Part shown: positions 7,921-18,043 of the stretch, in pieces
How positions within the stretch are numbered: the first letter of the stretch is position 1
How the letters are laid out: the number at the start of each line of letters is the position of its first letter
From: Minwuia thermotolerans
GTDB taxonomy: Bacteria; Pseudomonadota; Alphaproteobacteria; Minwuiales; Minwuiaceae
Assembly (NCBI GenBank): GCA_021604565.1
Contig: BQJF01000019.1
Coordinates: 1 to 54,014, forward strand
Direction: 5' to 3'
Length of the DNA: 54,014 nt
Made by a program: the position numbers and the translations under genes
Notes under the pieces: generated by a model
Databases searched by the model: none
The model's input: only the letters and a program-made list of their open reading frames with translations
What the model was told of the DNA's origin: nothing

Positions 7921-9720
7921 ATGGACCTCAAGAACATCCGAAACTTCTCGATCGTCGCCCATATCGACCACGGCAAGTCCACACTTGCCGACCGGTTGAT
8001 CGAGGCGACCGGTGGCCTGGAAAATCGCGAGATGCAGGCGCAGGTGCTCGACTCCATGGATCTGGAGCGGGAACGCGGCATCACGATCAAGGCCCAGACC
8101 GTGCGTCTTTCCTACAAGGCGCAGGACGGTGAAACCTATGTGCTGAACCTGATCGACACGCCGGGCCATGTCGACTTCTCCTACGAAGTCAGCCGCAGCC
8201 TGTCGGCCTGCGAGGGCGCGCTGCTGGTGGTGGATGCCAGCCAGGGTGTCGAGGCGCAGACCCTGGCCAATGTCTATCTGGCCATCGAGAACGATCTCGA
8301 CATCGTGCCGGTGCTGAACAAGATCGACCTGCCCGCCGCCGAACCGGACCGGGTGAAGGAACAGATCGAGGACGTGATCGGCATCGATGCCTCCGACGCC
8401 GTGATGATCTCCGCCAAGACCGGCATTGGTGTCCCCGACGTGCTGGAGGCGCTGGTGACCCGGCTGCCCGCACCGAAGGGCGACCGCGATGCACCGCTGA
8501 AGGCGCTGCTGGTGGATAGCTGGTACGACGCCTATCTGGGCGTGGTCGTGCTGGTCCGCATCTTCGACGGTGCCATGAAGAAGGGATCGAAGATCCGCCT
8601 GATGTCGAGCGGTGCCACGCACCAGATCGACCGTGTCGGCATCTTCACGCCGAAGATGGCGACAGTGCCGGAACTGGGACCGGGGGAGATCGGCTTCTTC
8701 ACCGCCTCCATCAAGACGGTGGCCGAGACCGATGTCGGCGACACGGTGACTGATGAGGGCAAGCCCGCCGCCGCACCGCTGGCCGGGTTCAAGCCCTCCA
8801 TCCCCGTGGTGTTCTGCGGCCTGTTTCCCATCGACGCCAATGACTACCAGGATCTGCGCGACAGTCTGGCGAAGCTGCGGCTGAACGATTCCAGCTTCCA
8901 TTTCGAGCCGGAGAGTTCCGCGGCACTCGGGTTCGGTTTCCGATGCGGCTTCCTCGGTCTGCTGCACATGGAGATCGTGCAGGAGCGGCTGGAACGGGAA
9001 TTCAACCTGGACCTGATCACCACGGCACCGAGCGTGGTCTACAAGCTGCACATGACGAACGACACGCTGCAGGAACTGCACAACCCGGCCGACATGCCCG
9101 ATCCGGTAAAGATCGACCGGATCGAGGAGCCGTGGATCAAGGCCACGGTCATGTGCCCCGACGAGTACCTCGGCTCGATCCTGAAGCTCTGCGAGGAAAA
9201 GCGCGGCATCCAGGTCAACCTGACCTACGTCGGCAACCGCGCCATGGTGGAATACGAACTGCCGCTGTCGGAGGTCGTCTTCGACTTCTACGACCGCTTG
9301 AAGTCCGTCAGCCGGGGCTATGCCAGCTTCGATTACGAGATCATCGAGTATCGCGAAGGCGACCTGGTGAAGATGTCGATCATGGTCAATGCCGAACCGG
9401 TCGACGCGCTGGCCATGGTGGTTCACCGCAAGCGCGCCTACGAGCGCGGGCGGCAACTGGTGGAGCGGCTGAAGGACCTGATTCCGCGCCAGATGTTCAA
9501 GATCCCGATCCAGGCGGCCATCGGCGGCTCCGTCATCGCCCGCGAGACCATCTCCGCCATGCGCAAGGACGTGACCGCCAAGTGCTACGGCGGCGACGTC
9601 ACCCGCAAGAAGAAGCTGCTGGAGAAGCAGAAGGAAGGCAAGAAGCGGATGCGCACCTACGGCAAGGTCGACATCCCCCAGGAAGCCTTCCTCGCCGCAC
9701 TGCGGATGGGCGACGAATAG
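7921..9720 (+). CDS. lepA: Elongation factor 4 (back-translocating GTPase LepA)
   Basis: This 599-residue ribosome-associated GTPase has the usual LepA length. The G motifs are in order: G1 AHIDHGKS (13-20), the switch region with [10 protein letters not shown] (51-60), G3 DTPGH (79-83) and G4 NKID (133-136). EF-G-like domains II, III and V follow, and the LepA-specific C-terminal domain is present with [22 protein letters not shown] and [17 protein letters not shown] near 555-590. EF4 acts on stalled or mistranslocated ribosomes and affects initiation. The gene has its own promoter very close to the start codon and no visible ribosome binding site. Confidence 0.98.
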   Translation: MDLKNIRNFSIVAHIDHGKSTLADRLIEATGGLENREMQAQVLDSMDLERERGITIKAQTVRLSYKAQDGETYVLNLIDTPGHVDFSYEVSRSLSACEGALLVVDASQGVEAQTLANVYLAIENDLDIVPVLNKIDLPAAEPDRVKEQIEDVIGIDASDAVMISAKTGIGVPDVLEALVTRLPAPKGDRDAPLKALLVDSWYDAYLGVVVLVRIFDGAMKKGSKIRLMSSGATHQIDRVGIFTPKMATVPELGPGEIGFFTASIKTVAETDVGDTVTDEGKPAAAPLAGFKPSIPVVFCGLFPIDANDYQDLRDSLAKLRLNDSSFHFEPESSAALGFGFRCGFLGLLHMEIVQERLEREFNLDLITTAPSVVYKLHMTNDTLQELHNPADMPDPVKIDRIEEPWIKATVMCPDEYLGSILKLCEEKRGIQVNLTYVGNRAMVEYELPLSEVVFDFYDRLKSVSRGYASFDYEIIEYREGDLVKMSIMVNAEPVDALAMVVHRKRAYERGRQLVERLKDLIPRQMFKIPIQAAIGGSVIARETISAMRKDVTAKCYGGDVTRKKKLLEKQKEGKKRMRTYGKVDIPQEAFLAALRMGDE

Positions 9721-9726
9721 TGTCGT

Positions 9727-9754
9727 GAATTCAGATGGCTACGGCCATCAATTC
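9727..9754. terminator. Inverted repeat between convergent genes, possible terminator
   Basis: GAATT-CA-GATGGC-TACG-GCCATC-AATTC forms an 11-bp stem with a 2-nt bulge and a 4-nt loop. It lies just after the lepA stop and overlaps the stop codon of the convergent gene. There is no T run on either side, so intrinsic termination is uncertain. Confidence 0.35.
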
Positions 9755-10308
9755 GCGTGTTTCACCAACTGACCTGCGGCAGAGCGGACTTCCTCGCCAT
9801 CGACCAGGCGGGTGAACCTCAGTTTCATGCCGAGTGCGGAGAGGGTGCGGTCGTAGACCTGCAGGTCGGCCTTGCCGTCTTCCCGGACACCCAGGCTGTA
9901 GACGGTCAGTGTCTGTTCGGCGATGCGGGCCCAGTGCAGGGCCTCGCCGCTCATCGGATCGACCTGCTTGTCTTCCCGCCAGACTCCCGCGCGGTTGGGA
10001 TCGGGGATGAACTCGACCGCCGCCTGTTTCAGTTCTTCCTTCGGGGCGTTCGGATCACCGGCCTGGCGCAGTACCGTGGACCAGCGCAGCGTGAAGCCGC
10101 CGACAGCGAAGGGCCGGATTTCCACGTCCAGGTCGCGCGCGGTCACCCGGAAGTGGGAACTGACCTCGCTCTCCGAGACGGCGCTGCCTTTCCAGAGACC
10201 GTGGAACGCCTTGATGGTCAGGTCCTGGGCCATGCTGGGTGAGGCGACCACTAGGGGAACCAGCACCGCCGCCGCCGTCAGAACCCGTCCGAACATCCTG
10301 TGCATCAT
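9748..10308 (-). CDS. Exported protein of unknown function
   Basis: This is a 186-residue protein with a clear Sec signal peptide: a basic start (MMHRMFGR), a hydrophobic stretch to about residue 23 and a likely cut after SMA/Q. The mature part starts with an acidic-aromatic segment (FHGLWKGSAVSES). It looks mostly beta-stranded (HFRVTARDLDVEIRPFAVGGFTLRWSTVLRQ), resembling lipocalin-like or DUF-type periplasmic barrels, but I do not recognise the family. A good ribosome binding site (AGGGGAG) precedes the tandem ATG codons at 10308/10305. It lies 32 bp after hemF in the same direction and may be co-transcribed with it. Confidence 0.7.
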   Translation of the reverse strand: MMHRMFGRVLTAAAVLVPLVVASPSMAQDLTIKAFHGLWKGSAVSESEVSSHFRVTARDLDVEIRPFAVGGFTLRWSTVLRQAGDPNAPKEELKQAAVEFIPDPNRAGVWREDKQVDPMSGEALHWARIAEQTLTVYSLGVREDGKADLQVYDRTLSALGMKLRFTRLVDGEEVRSAAGQLVKHAN

Positions 10309-10340
10309 CTGCCGCTCCCCTGTGTCACATCACCCCGAGA

Positions 10341-11204
10341 TCAGGGCCATTTCACCTCCGGCGGCAGGCTCATCAGGATGGCCTCCGTATTGCCGCCGGT
10401 CTTCAGTCCGAATGTCGTCCCGCGATCATAGAGCAGGTTGAACTCCACGTAACGCCCCCGGCGCACGAGCTGGTGTTCACGCTCCTCCGCCGTCCAGGGT
10501 TCGTTCATGTGGGCCCGCACGATGGGGGCATAGGTGTCGATGAAACCCTGGCCCACATCGCGGGTGAAGGCGAAGTCGGCATCCCAGTCACCGCTGTCCA
10601 CGTGATCGTAGAAGATGCCGCCGACGCCACGCGGCTCGTCGCGATGCTTCAGGTAGAAGTATTCGTCGCACCACTTCCTGAACCTGGCGTGATAGTCCGG
10701 GTCGTGGGCATCACAGGCAGCCTTCAGACCGGCATGGAAGGCGTCGGTGTCGGCATCGTTCGGCACCATAGGTGTCAGGTCGGCGCCGCCGCCGAACCAG
10801 CCGACGGAGGTGCGGATATGGCGGGTGTTCATGTGCACGGCGGGCACATGCGGGGAGCGCATGTGGGCGACCAGCGAGATGCCGGAGGCCCAGAATCGCC
10901 CGCCCGATTCCTTCGCCCCCTGGATCTGGCCGACGAAATCATCGGAGAAGGTGCCGTCCACGGTGGAGATGTTCACGCCCACCTTCTCGAACACCCGGCC
11001 ACGCATTACCGACATGACGCCACCGCCACCACCCGGACGGTCCCAGGCCGTACGCTCGAACCGGCCCGGCGGCAGGTCGGACATCTGGCCGGTCAGCTCA
11101 TCCTCGATGGCTTCGAAGGTGGCGCAGATCTGGTCGCGCAGTTTCCGGAACCACGCACTGGCGGCTTCCTTGCGCTGCCGGTCGATCTCTGTGCTGTCAC
11201 TCAT
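10341..11204 (-). CDS. hemF: Oxygen-dependent coproporphyrinogen III oxidase
   Basis: HemF oxidatively decarboxylates coproporphyrinogen III to protoporphyrinogen IX using O2, late in heme synthesis. At 287 residues it matches the family. Signatures include [14 protein letters not shown] (56-69), AVHMNTRHI (122-130) with the probable catalytic His124, [10 protein letters not shown] (136-145), and the C-terminal [27 protein letters not shown] region that forms the dimer and active-site wall. AGAGGGGAAC lies upstream of ATG 11204. An FNR/FixK-type box sits 73 bp upstream, suggesting oxygen-responsive control. The petABC operon needs heme and lies next door. Confidence 0.97.
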   Translation of the reverse strand: MSDSTEIDRQRKEAASAWFRKLRDQICATFEAIEDELTGQMSDLPPGRFERTAWDRPGGGGGVMSVMRGRVFEKVGVNISTVDGTFSDDFVGQIQGAKESGGRFWASGISLVAHMRSPHVPAVHMNTRHIRTSVGWFGGGADLTPMVPNDADTDAFHAGLKAACDAHDPDYHARFRKWCDEYFYLKHRDEPRGVGGIFYDHVDSGDWDADFAFTRDVGQGFIDTYAPIVRAHMNEPWTAEEREHQLVRRGRYVEFNLLYDRGTTFGLKTGGNTEAILMSLPPEVKWP

Positions 11205-11276
11205 GCCGTTCCCCTCTGCGTTCCATCCGTGGCACCTGCCGAAGCCGCCTTCTGGCGCGCAATGAACGCCAGCACC

Positions 11277-11290
11277 TTGATCGAGGTCAA
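11277..11290. promoter_or_regulatory. FNR/FixK/CRP-type binding site upstream of hemF
   Basis: TTGATCGAGGTCAA fits the established FNR-family consensus TTGAY-N4-RTCAA at every defined position. It lies in the 104-bp gap between the end of trmL and the start of hemF, 73-86 bp before the hemF ATG. This position is suitable for activation of a promoter with a short leader. Confidence 0.6.
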
Positions 11291-11308
11291 TCGTCAGGTG
11301 CGATCCGC

Positions 11309-11749
11309 TCAGCGAATCTGTCGAATGGCCTCACCCAGGGCCATGGCTGCCGCGGTCACGACATTGAGCGAACGCGCGCCGTTTGCCATCGGAATGCGGA
11401 TCCGGGCATCGGCACTGTCGTGTACCGCATCGGGGACACCGGCGCTCTCCCGCCCCATCAGCAGCACATCATCGGGCTGAAACGCGAAATCATGCAGGTC
11501 CGACGCCGCGCGGGTGGTCATCAGAATCAGTCTGCTGTCTGCCCGCGCCACCTGAAACGCCTGCCAGCCGTCATGCAGCGTGATGTCGGCGGCATCAGCA
11601 TAATCCATGGCCGTTCGGCGCAGATCGCGGTCGTCCAGTGGGAAGGCGGCAGGGCGAATCACATCAAGTCCGATGCCAAGACAGGCGCAAAGCCGGATCG
11701 CGGCCCCGAGATTCTGTGGAATGTCCGGCTGAAACATGGCCAGGCGCAT
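11309..11749 (-). CDS. trmL: tRNA (cytidine/uridine-34-2'-O)-methyltransferase
   Basis: This 146-residue SPOUT (trefoil-knot) methyltransferase uses S-adenosylmethionine to 2'-O-methylate the wobble base of certain tRNA-Leu species. The typical motif order is present: [23 protein letters not shown] (3-25), [11 protein letters not shown] near 95-105, and [25 protein letters not shown] near 117-141, which forms the knot and AdoMet pocket. Length matches TrmL. AGAAGGAC precedes the ATG. It reads toward hemF and is divergent from petA. Confidence 0.93.
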   Translation of the reverse strand: MRLAMFQPDIPQNLGAAIRLCACLGIGLDVIRPAAFPLDDRDLRRTAMDYADAADITLHDGWQAFQVARADSRLILMTTRAASDLHDFAFQPDDVLLMGRESAGVPDAVHDSADARIRIPMANGARSLNVVTAAAMALGEAIRQIR

Positions 11750-11945
11750 GGGTTTGTCCTTCTGCGGTCAGGGGCTTATCCCTGCGTTTCAGGGGCTCTC
11801 ACAGCGATGCGGCTCACTGTCGCAACGGAGTCCGTCTTCTGGACTTGGCCCGCCATTCCTGATTGTTACGGTACTTCCGGCATCGGTCGGGGGTCGCCGT
11901 GTGCGAGTCCGATGTGCAGTTGAATGAACAAGAGGGTTTGAGCCC

Positions 11946-12476
11946 ATGAGTGCAGCTTCCCATGGGGGAGACGGCGGCGAGCGCCGTGACTTCCTGGTGA
12001 TCACGGCTGGCGCGTTTGTCGGCGTCGGCGCCGTCGGACTGGTCTGGCCTTTCGTCGACCAGATGAATCCGTCCGCGGACGTGCTGGCCCTGTCATCGAC
12101 GGAGGTCGATATCTCGGGGATCGAGCCGGGACAGAGCGTGACGATAAGCTGGCGCGGCAAGCCGGTCTTCGTGCGTCGCCGCACCGAAGCCGAAATCGAC
12201 GCCGCACTGGCAGTCGATATGGACGATCTGCCGGATCCGCAGAGCGACGCGGAACGCCACAAGGACGGCAAGGCAGAATGGCTGGTGGTGCTGGGTATCT
12301 GCACCCACCTCGGCTGTGTGCCGCTCGGCTTCGCGGGTGAATATGATGGCTGGTTCTGCCCCTGCCATGGCTCGCACTACGACACGTCCGGACGTATCCG
12401 CAAGGGTCCGGCCCCCGCCAACCTGGAGGTGCCGGAGTACGAATTCCTGACCGACACCCAGATCAAGATCGGTTGA
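11946..12476 (+). CDS. petA: Ubiquinol-cytochrome c reductase Rieske iron-sulfur subunit
   Basis: This 176-residue bc1-complex subunit carries electrons from ubiquinol to cytochrome c1. It has an N-terminal twin-arginine signal/anchor ([25 protein letters not shown], about 12-36), typical of Tat-exported Rieske proteins. The cluster-binding loops are CTHLGC (119-124) and CPCHGS (138-143). The 2Fe-2S ligands are therefore Cys119, His121, Cys138 and His141, with a Cys124-Cys140 disulfide. It is the first gene of petABC, 10 bp before petB. The 196-bp upstream gap must hold the operon promoter, but I could not place it convincingly. Confidence 0.97.
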   Translation: MSAASHGGDGGERRDFLVITAGAFVGVGAVGLVWPFVDQMNPSADVLALSSTEVDISGIEPGQSVTISWRGKPVFVRRRTEAEIDAALAVDMDDLPDPQSDAERHKDGKAEWLVVLGICTHLGCVPLGFAGEYDGWFCPCHGSHYDTSGRIRKGPAPANLEVPEYEFLTDTQIKIG

Positions 12477-12486
12477 GGGAACAGAT

Positions 12487-13725
12487 ATGTCATTTCAGAC
12501 CGACAACAAGCTGATCAAGTGGTTCGACGACCGTCTGCCGCTGGTCTCCGTGATGCACCACACCTTCGTGCAGCATCCCTATCCGCGTAACCTGAACGTT
12601 GCCTACCAGTTCGGGTCGATCCTGGGCGTCATGCTGACCCTGCAGATCGTCACCGGCATCGTGCTGGCCATGCACTACACGGCCCACACTTCGCTGGCGT
12701 TCGACTCGGTCGAGCACATCATGCGCGACGTGAACTACGGCTGGCTGCTGCGCTACATGCATGCCAATGGCGCGTCCATGTTCTTCATTGCCGTCTATCT
12801 GCACATGTTCCGCGGCCTCTACTACGGATCGTACAAGGCCCCGCGGGAGATGATCTGGATAATCGGTGTGGTCATCCTGCTGGTCATGATGGCGACGGGC
12901 TTCATGGGCTACGTGCTGCCCTGGGGTCAGATGAGCTTCTGGGGTGCCACGGTCATCACCAACCTGTTCAGCGCCCTGCCGGTGGTGGGTGATCCAATCG
13001 TGACCTGGCTCTGGGGTGGCTTCGCGGTCGACAATCCGACCCTGAACCGGTTCTTCAGCCTGCATTACCTGCTGCCGTTCGTGATCTTCGGCCTGGTGTT
13101 CCTGCATCTGGTTGCCCTGCACCAGAAGGGATCGACCAACCCGCTGGGTATCGAGATCAAGGGCCCGGCCGATTACATCTCCTTCCACCCGTACTTCACG
13201 GTGAAGGACTTCTTCGGCTTCGCGGCTTTCGGTGTGATCTTCGCGATCTTCGTGTTCTGGTTCCCGAACTACCTGGGCCATCCGGACAATTACATCCCGG
13301 CGGATCCGCTGGTGACGCCCGCGCACATCGTGCCCGAATGGTACTTCCTGCCGTTCTACGCGATCCTGCGGTCAGTGCCGGACAAGCTGATGGGTGTGCT
13401 GGCGATGTTCGCGGCCATCGGCGTGCTGTTCATCCTGCCCTGGCTGGATCGCAGCCGGGTCCGGTCGGCAGCGTTCCGCCCGCAGTACAAGTGGTTCTTC
13501 TGGATCTTCGCTCTGGACTGCATTGTCCTGGGCTATGCCGGCAGCCAGCCTGCGGAAGGCAACATGCTGATCATCTCCCGGATCGCCACGATCTACTACT
13601 TCGTCCACTTCATCTTCCTGATGCCGGTACTGGGCTGGTTCGAACGACCCAAACCATTGCCGACCTCCATCTCGGAGGCCGTGCTGGCAGGCAAGGCAAG
13701 CTCTTCAGGCGGGGAGAACGCGTGA
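12487..13725 (+). CDS. petB: Cytochrome b subunit of the bc1 complex
   Basis: This 412-residue integral membrane protein has eight helices and two b hemes. The heme ligands can be seen as two His pairs spaced by 14: His92/His193 and His106/His207. The quinol-oxidation motif PEWY is at 283-286, and the conserved [20 protein letters not shown] segment spans 141-160. No split into b6/subunit IV is present, so this is the proteobacterial single-chain form. Its stop codon overlaps the petC start (TGATG). Confidence 0.98.
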   Translation: MSFQTDNKLIKWFDDRLPLVSVMHHTFVQHPYPRNLNVAYQFGSILGVMLTLQIVTGIVLAMHYTAHTSLAFDSVEHIMRDVNYGWLLRYMHANGASMFFIAVYLHMFRGLYYGSYKAPREMIWIIGVVILLVMMATGFMGYVLPWGQMSFWGATVITNLFSALPVVGDPIVTWLWGGFAVDNPTLNRFFSLHYLLPFVIFGLVFLHLVALHQKGSTNPLGIEIKGPADYISFHPYFTVKDFFGFAAFGVIFAIFVFWFPNYLGHPDNYIPADPLVTPAHIVPEWYFLPFYAILRSVPDKLMGVLAMFAAIGVLFILPWLDRSRVRSAAFRPQYKWFFWIFALDCIVLGYAGSQPAEGNMLIISRIATIYYFVHFIFLMPVLGWFERPKPLPTSISEAVLAGKASSSGGENA

Positions 13726-14495
13726 TGATCAATCGCAGCATCAAGGTTCTCGCTGGTGCCATCCTTGGCATCGGCCTGATGACCGGCAGCACGCTTGCCG
13801 CCGGTGACGCCAAGGAACTGAAGACGGTCGACTGGCATCACTCCGGCCCGTTCGGCACCTACGATCGTGCTCAGGTCCAGCGTGGCTTCCAGGTCTATGC
13901 GGAGGTCTGCGCGGCCTGCCACGGCCTGAAGTACATCGCCTATCGCAACCTGATGGAGATCGGCTTCAGCGAGGAACAGGCGAAGGCCATCGCGGCGGAG
14001 AAGGACATCGAGGACGGTCCTGACGCCAACGGTGACATGTTCACGCGTGCCGGTCGGCTCTCAGACAAGGTGCCTTCACCGTTCCCGAACGACAATGCGG
14101 CCAAGGCCTCCAATGGCGGTGCCTATCCGCCGGACCTGTCGCTGATCGCCAAGGCACGTGTCGGTGGGGAGGATTATCTCTATTCGCTGCTCACCGGGTA
14201 CGACGAGGACAGCCATGGTCAGGAGTGCGGGACGGGCACCTACTACAATGCCTATTTCCCCGGCGGCTGCCTGGCCATGCCCTCACCGATTTTCGATGAC
14301 CTGGTCGAATATGTGGACGGCACGCCGGCCACCGTCGACCAGATGTCGAAGGACGTGTCAGCCTTCCTGACCTGGGCCGCCGAGCCCAAGATGGAAGAGC
14401 GCAAGAGCATGGGCTTCAAGGTGATCATCTTCCTGCTGATCATGAGCGGTCTGCTCTATGCGGCGAAGCGCCGGATCTGGGCGCGCCTGCACTGA
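13725..14495 (+). CDS. petC: Cytochrome c1 subunit of the bc1 complex
   Basis: This 256-residue protein has a signal peptide (to about residue 26, ending LAA) and a covalent heme site CAACH at 62-66. A conserved PYPPDLS-like segment (GGAYPPDLSLIAKAR) and a GGCLAMPSP loop, which probably provides the axial Met, precede a single C-terminal anchor (VIIFLLIMSGLLYAAKRR). It passes electrons from the Rieske protein to soluble or membrane cytochrome c on the periplasmic face. The ATG overlaps the petB stop, so translation is coupled. A strong intrinsic terminator follows 40 bp downstream. Confidence 0.97.
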   Translation: MINRSIKVLAGAILGIGLMTGSTLAAGDAKELKTVDWHHSGPFGTYDRAQVQRGFQVYAEVCAACHGLKYIAYRNLMEIGFSEEQAKAIAAEKDIEDGPDANGDMFTRAGRLSDKVPSPFPNDNAAKASNGGAYPPDLSLIAKARVGGEDYLYSLLTGYDEDSHGQECGTGTYYNAYFPGGCLAMPSPIFDDLVEYVDGTPATVDQMSKDVSAFLTWAAEPKMEERKSMGFKVIIFLLIMSGLLYAAKRRIWARLH

Positions 14496-14535
14496 TCGCA
14501 ACTGGCACGCCGTGCCGGAGGCCATCACGAAAAGG

Positions 14536-14567
14536 AAAGGGGTGACGGTCGGACCGTCGCCCCTTTT
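14536..14567 (+). terminator. Rho-independent terminator of petABC
   Basis: AAAGGGGTGACGGTC (14536-14550) pairs with GACCGTCGCCCCTTT (14552-14566), with one wobble position and a small effective loop. TTTTCTG follows on the plus strand. It is the clearest intrinsic terminator in the window. Confidence 0.85.
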
Positions 14568-14605
14568 CTGTATGTGGAAACCGCATCACATGGCATGTTC
14601 ACCGC

Positions 14606-15646
14606 ATGACGCCTGAAGGGTCCAGCGACGACGAAGCGAAGCCCGGTGCCGCGGCAGACAGCGCCGGGTCGGCGGGGGAGGTATTGCAGTCGGGCGCACC
14701 AGCCGGGAAGCCGGGATCGCACCAGGTCCTGCACGCCGACCGGGGTCAGGACGCACTGTTCTCCTCGGAAGCGGACACGGATCCACAGGTCACGCTGATC
14801 TCCCCATGGGACCTGATCCTGAAGTCCTGGCGGCTGTTCCTGATCAACCTCGACGTCTTTCTGGCGCTGATGTGGCGCCCCTTCGCCGCGACCGCGCTCG
14901 CCGCGTTCTGCGCTGTCGAACTGGTCCCGATCGTCGGTGTCGATATTGCCACGCTGGGCTATACACTGGTGGCCCTGGTCGTCGTGGTGCCGGTCATCAC
15001 CGCATGGCACCGGATGATCCTGCTCGGGTCCGACAATCCGGAGGCGCGTGTCATCTACCGGATCGGCAGTGCGGAATGGGCCTACTTCAAGGGCGCGGCG
15101 CTGCTCTACGGCCTCGGTTATGTCATTGGCCTGCTGGTGGAGCAGATCTACGGACCATTGGTTGGTGGCCCCTTGCTCTGGGCCGCGCGCGAAGGGCTGG
15201 ATGTCGGTGACGTCATTGCGCGCTACGGTCAGGCAGGCGTTCACTGGATTGCGGTGGCGCTGATCGTCGGTTTCCTGGTGGCGCGCTTCTTCCTGGTGCT
15301 GCCCGCTGCCGCGATCGGGATGCCGCTCGGATTCTCGCAATCGGCGACAGCGACACGGGGACAGGGGGTGCGGCTTGTGCTGGCCTATCTGCTGGCAAGT
15401 CTCCCGGCCTTCGTTCTGGCGTTCCTGTTCGATTCACCACAGACCGTCCTGTCCGGGGCCAGCAACACCGATGTGCAGTTCCTGGACCTGGTGCTGGCGA
15501 TCCTGCCCCGCATCCTGCTCTACACCATCGCGGTCGGCATCCTGTCACTGGCGTTCGAGCAGCTAGTTGGCGTACCAAAGCGTGTGCGCCGGAAGCTGAT
15601 GAAGGAATCAGATGCCATCGCGGCACCGGTGCCACCATTGCGATGA
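14606..15646 (+). CDS. Polytopic membrane protein of unknown function
   Basis: This 346-residue protein has two parts. The first 60 residues are hydrophilic, rich in Gly, Ala, Ser and acidic residues, and probably disordered. From about residue 68 come five or six membrane segments (e.g. WRPFAATALAAFCAVELVPIV, LGYTLVALVVVVPVITAWH, WIAVALIVGFLVARFFLVLP, LVLAYLLASLPAFVLAFLF). The tail is basic (KRVRRKLMKE). I recognise no family; the loop HRMILLGSDNPEARVIYRIGSAEW recalls small bacterial membrane proteins of DUF type. It lies between the petABC terminator and mtnP. Confidence 0.7.
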   Translation: MTPEGSSDDEAKPGAAADSAGSAGEVLQSGAPAGKPGSHQVLHADRGQDALFSSEADTDPQVTLISPWDLILKSWRLFLINLDVFLALMWRPFAATALAAFCAVELVPIVGVDIATLGYTLVALVVVVPVITAWHRMILLGSDNPEARVIYRIGSAEWAYFKGAALLYGLGYVIGLLVEQIYGPLVGGPLLWAAREGLDVGDVIARYGQAGVHWIAVALIVGFLVARFFLVLPAAAIGMPLGFSQSATATRGQGVRLVLAYLLASLPAFVLAFLFDSPQTVLSGASNTDVQFLDLVLAILPRILLYTIAVGILSLAFEQLVGVPKRVRRKLMKESDAIAAPVPPLR

Positions 15647-15695
15647 TGGCCATCCGCAACAGCAGACACGAAGACGGGACTGGGGGAATGATTGC

Positions 15696-16574
15696 ATGAC
15701 CGAGAGAGAGACTGTCATTGGCGTCCTTGGGGGCAGCGGTGTCTATGGCATGGACGGGCTGGAGGATACGGAGTGGCGCCGGGTGGAGAGCCCGTTCGGC
15801 AATCCGTCCGATGAACTGCTGTTCGGCCGTCTTCATGGTGTCCAGATGGTCTTTCTGCCGCGCCACGGACGTGGCCACCGGATCAGCCCGACCGAGATCA
15901 ACTACCGCGCCAACATTGACGCCCTGAAACGCGCAGGCTGCACCGACGTGATCTCCGTTTCCGCTTGCGGTTCCTTCCGGGAGGAACTGGCACCGGGCAG
16001 TTTCGTCATCGTTGACCAGTTCATCGACCGGACCTTCGCGCGGGAGAAATCGTTCTTCGGCAGCGGTCTCGTGGCGCATGTCTCCATGGCCGACCCGGTC
16101 TGCTCACGCCTTGGGGACGCGCTGCAACAGGCGGCGACCGAGTGCGGCATCGAGCATGCGCGTGGCGGGACCTATCTGGCGATGGAGGGGCCGCAATTCT
16201 CCACCCGCGCCGAGAGTTTCCTGTACCGGGACTGGGGCTGTTCGGTGATCGGCATGACGAACATGCCGGAGGCGAAACTGGCCCGCGAGGCCGAGCTCTG
16301 TTACGCGACCGTCGCCATGGTGACGGACTATGACTGCTGGCGTGAAGGTGACGCGCATGTGGATGTGGAGGCGGTGCTGACCATTCTGCATGGCAATGCG
16401 GACAAGGCGCAGAACCTGATTTCCGCCGTCGCGCCGAAGCTTGCCGGTCACCGTTCCGTCTGCAACGCCGGCTGCGACCGGGCGCTGGAAGTCGCCCTGA
16501 TCACGCCGCCGGAAGCCCGCGAGGAAGCCATGGTGAACCGACTTGATGCGGTTGCTGGCCGCGTACTCTCCTGA
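15696..16574 (+). CDS. mtnP: S-methyl-5'-thioadenosine phosphorylase
   Basis: This 292-residue enzyme phosphorolyses 5'-methylthioadenosine, a polyamine and AdoMet by-product, to adenine and 5-methylthioribose-1-phosphate. Purine-nucleoside-phosphorylase family 2 signatures are [14 protein letters not shown] near the N terminus, [20 protein letters not shown] (51-70), [29 protein letters not shown] and [31 protein letters not shown]. The last two form the base and ribose pocket. GGGGGA lies 8 bp before ATG 15696. It is followed 17 bp later by apt, which uses the adenine it releases. Confidence 0.93.
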   Translation: MTERETVIGVLGGSGVYGMDGLEDTEWRRVESPFGNPSDELLFGRLHGVQMVFLPRHGRGHRISPTEINYRANIDALKRAGCTDVISVSACGSFREELAPGSFVIVDQFIDRTFAREKSFFGSGLVAHVSMADPVCSRLGDALQQAATECGIEHARGGTYLAMEGPQFSTRAESFLYRDWGCSVIGMTNMPEAKLAREAELCYATVAMVTDYDCWREGDAHVDVEAVLTILHGNADKAQNLISAVAPKLAGHRSVCNAGCDRALEVALITPPEAREEAMVNRLDAVAGRVLS

Positions 16575-16591
16575 CCTGGGGCCAAGACCGC

Positions 16592-17125
16592 ATGACCAAT
16601 GATATTCGCAACCGTATCCGCACCATTCCCGACTATCCGAAACCGGGGATCATGTTCCGCGATGTGACGACGCTCTGGAACGACGCACGCGGCTTCCGCA
16701 CCGCCATCGATCTGCTCGTCCAGCCCTATGCCGGGGTCCGCATCGACAAGGTTGCGGGGATCGAGGCCCGTGGCTTCGTCATCGGCGGGGCCGTCGCGCA
16801 TCAGCTCTCTGTCGGTTTCATTCCGATCCGGAAGCAGAACAAGCTGCCCGGCAAGACGATCGGGGAGGACTATGATCTCGAATACGGTACCGATCGGGTC
16901 GAGATCCACGATGATGCAATCAGCGAAGGGCAGAATGTTCTGATCGTGGATGACCTGCTGGCAACCGGAGGCACCGCGGAGGCAGCGGTGAACCTGATCC
17001 GTCGCGCGGGGGGTACAGTGGTCGGTTGCTGCTTCATCGTGGACCTGCCGGATCTTGGCGGCATGAAACGACTGCAGGACATGGGCCTGAGTGTCATGAC
17101 CCTTTGCGCCTTCGAGGGGGAATAG
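16592..17125 (+). CDS. apt: Adenine phosphoribosyltransferase
   Basis: This 177-residue type I PRTase converts adenine plus PRPP to AMP. The PRPP-binding motif [16 protein letters not shown] is at 116-131. The N-terminal hood [17 protein letters not shown] (12-28) and the flexible-loop segment [14 protein letters not shown] (57-70) match Apt. The order mtnP-apt links adenine release to salvage. The VOC gene follows after 4 bp. Confidence 0.97.
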   Translation: MTNDIRNRIRTIPDYPKPGIMFRDVTTLWNDARGFRTAIDLLVQPYAGVRIDKVAGIEARGFVIGGAVAHQLSVGFIPIRKQNKLPGKTIGEDYDLEYGTDRVEIHDDAISEGQNVLIVDDLLATGGTAEAAVNLIRRAGGTVVGCCFIVDLPDLGGMKRLQDMGLSVMTLCAFEGE

Positions 17126-17129
17126 CTAC

Positions 17130-18008
17130 ATGGCCAATCCGAAAGCCGTTTCAGGCGTGCTGCGCGGTATCGATCACCTGGTCCATGCCGTTGATGATCT
17201 GGAGGGCTGTGCCGATGCCTTCCGCAGGCTTGGTTTCACTCTGACGCCACGGGGTCGGCACCGCAACATGGCCACGGGCAACTACTGCATCATGTTCGCC
17301 GATGACTACATCGAACTGATGGGCATCATCGATCCCGACCTGCCGGACCGGGGTCTGCGGGATCGAATGACGGCACAGGGGGAGGGGCTGGACCGCTGCG
17401 CCTTTGCCGTCGATGACGTGGAGGCGGCTTTCGCCACCCTGAACGCCGCCGGATTCCGCGTGAACGGCCCGATTGATCTGCGCCGCCCGCTGGAACTGCC
17501 GGAGGGAGAGGTCGAACCCCGGTTTCGCCTGATCCGGTTCGACGGCAACGAGACGCGACTGCTGAACGGTTTCATTTGCTACCACGACACGCCGGAAATC
17601 ACGCGACGGCCCGACTGGCTGACCCATGCGAACGCTGTCACCCGGATCCTGGGGCTGGTCGCGGTTTCGACTGATCCTGCCACACTCGGCGCGGAGTGGG
17701 CACGGCTGCTGGGCGCCGATGCGATAGGTGAAACGGCGATGGGAATCGCGATGCAGATCGGCCCGCATGTCGTCGAGATCGTGCGGCATGACACGGTTTC
17801 TGCCGTGCTGCCTGGGCTGTCGGCCGACGATGTTCCCGCCATTGACCGGATGCTTGCCATGCGGCTGGCCGTCTCCGATATCGCCGCGACGCGGGATGTC
17901 CTGACCGGCAATGGCGTCGGGTACACGGATCAGGCAGACGGATCGGTCTTCGTGCCACCCGGTGAGACCGGCGGAACAGCGGTATCTTTCAGCCAGGAAG
18001 TGTCCTGA
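17130..18008 (+). CDS. VOC/glyoxalase-like domain protein
   Basis: This 292-residue protein opens with a glyoxalase_3-type fold: GIDHLVHAVDDLEGCADAFRRLGFTLTPRGRH (about 11-42), then a Met-Ala-Thr-Gly-Asn stretch and DDYIELMGI, which supplies the usual Glu. A second vicinal-oxygen-chelate half follows (ILGLVAVSTDPATLGAEWARLLG, then MRLAVSDIAATRDVLTGNGV). His14 and Glu near 70 could be metal ligands. The substrate is unknown; such proteins sit in many catabolic loci. It follows apt by only 4 bp, so it belongs to the mtnP-apt transcription unit. Confidence 0.82.
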   Translation: MANPKAVSGVLRGIDHLVHAVDDLEGCADAFRRLGFTLTPRGRHRNMATGNYCIMFADDYIELMGIIDPDLPDRGLRDRMTAQGEGLDRCAFAVDDVEAAFATLNAAGFRVNGPIDLRRPLELPEGEVEPRFRLIRFDGNETRLLNGFICYHDTPEITRRPDWLTHANAVTRILGLVAVSTDPATLGAEWARLLGADAIGETAMGIAMQIGPHVVEIVRHDTVSAVLPGLSADDVPAIDRMLAMRLAVSDIAATRDVLTGNGVGYTDQADGSVFVPPGETGGTAVSFSQEVS

Positions 18009-18043
18009 ACGACAAACCGCCAGTTCAATATGGCTCTGCCACA

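Noticed and set aside
7591..9456. Open frame of about 620 codons opposite lepA
   Set aside because: Antisense shadow of a fully supported LepA; no family resemblance.
11845..11872. Promoter TTGGCC-16-TACGGT before petA
   Set aside because: Too few consensus matches to list as a feature; the petABC promoter is left unplaced.
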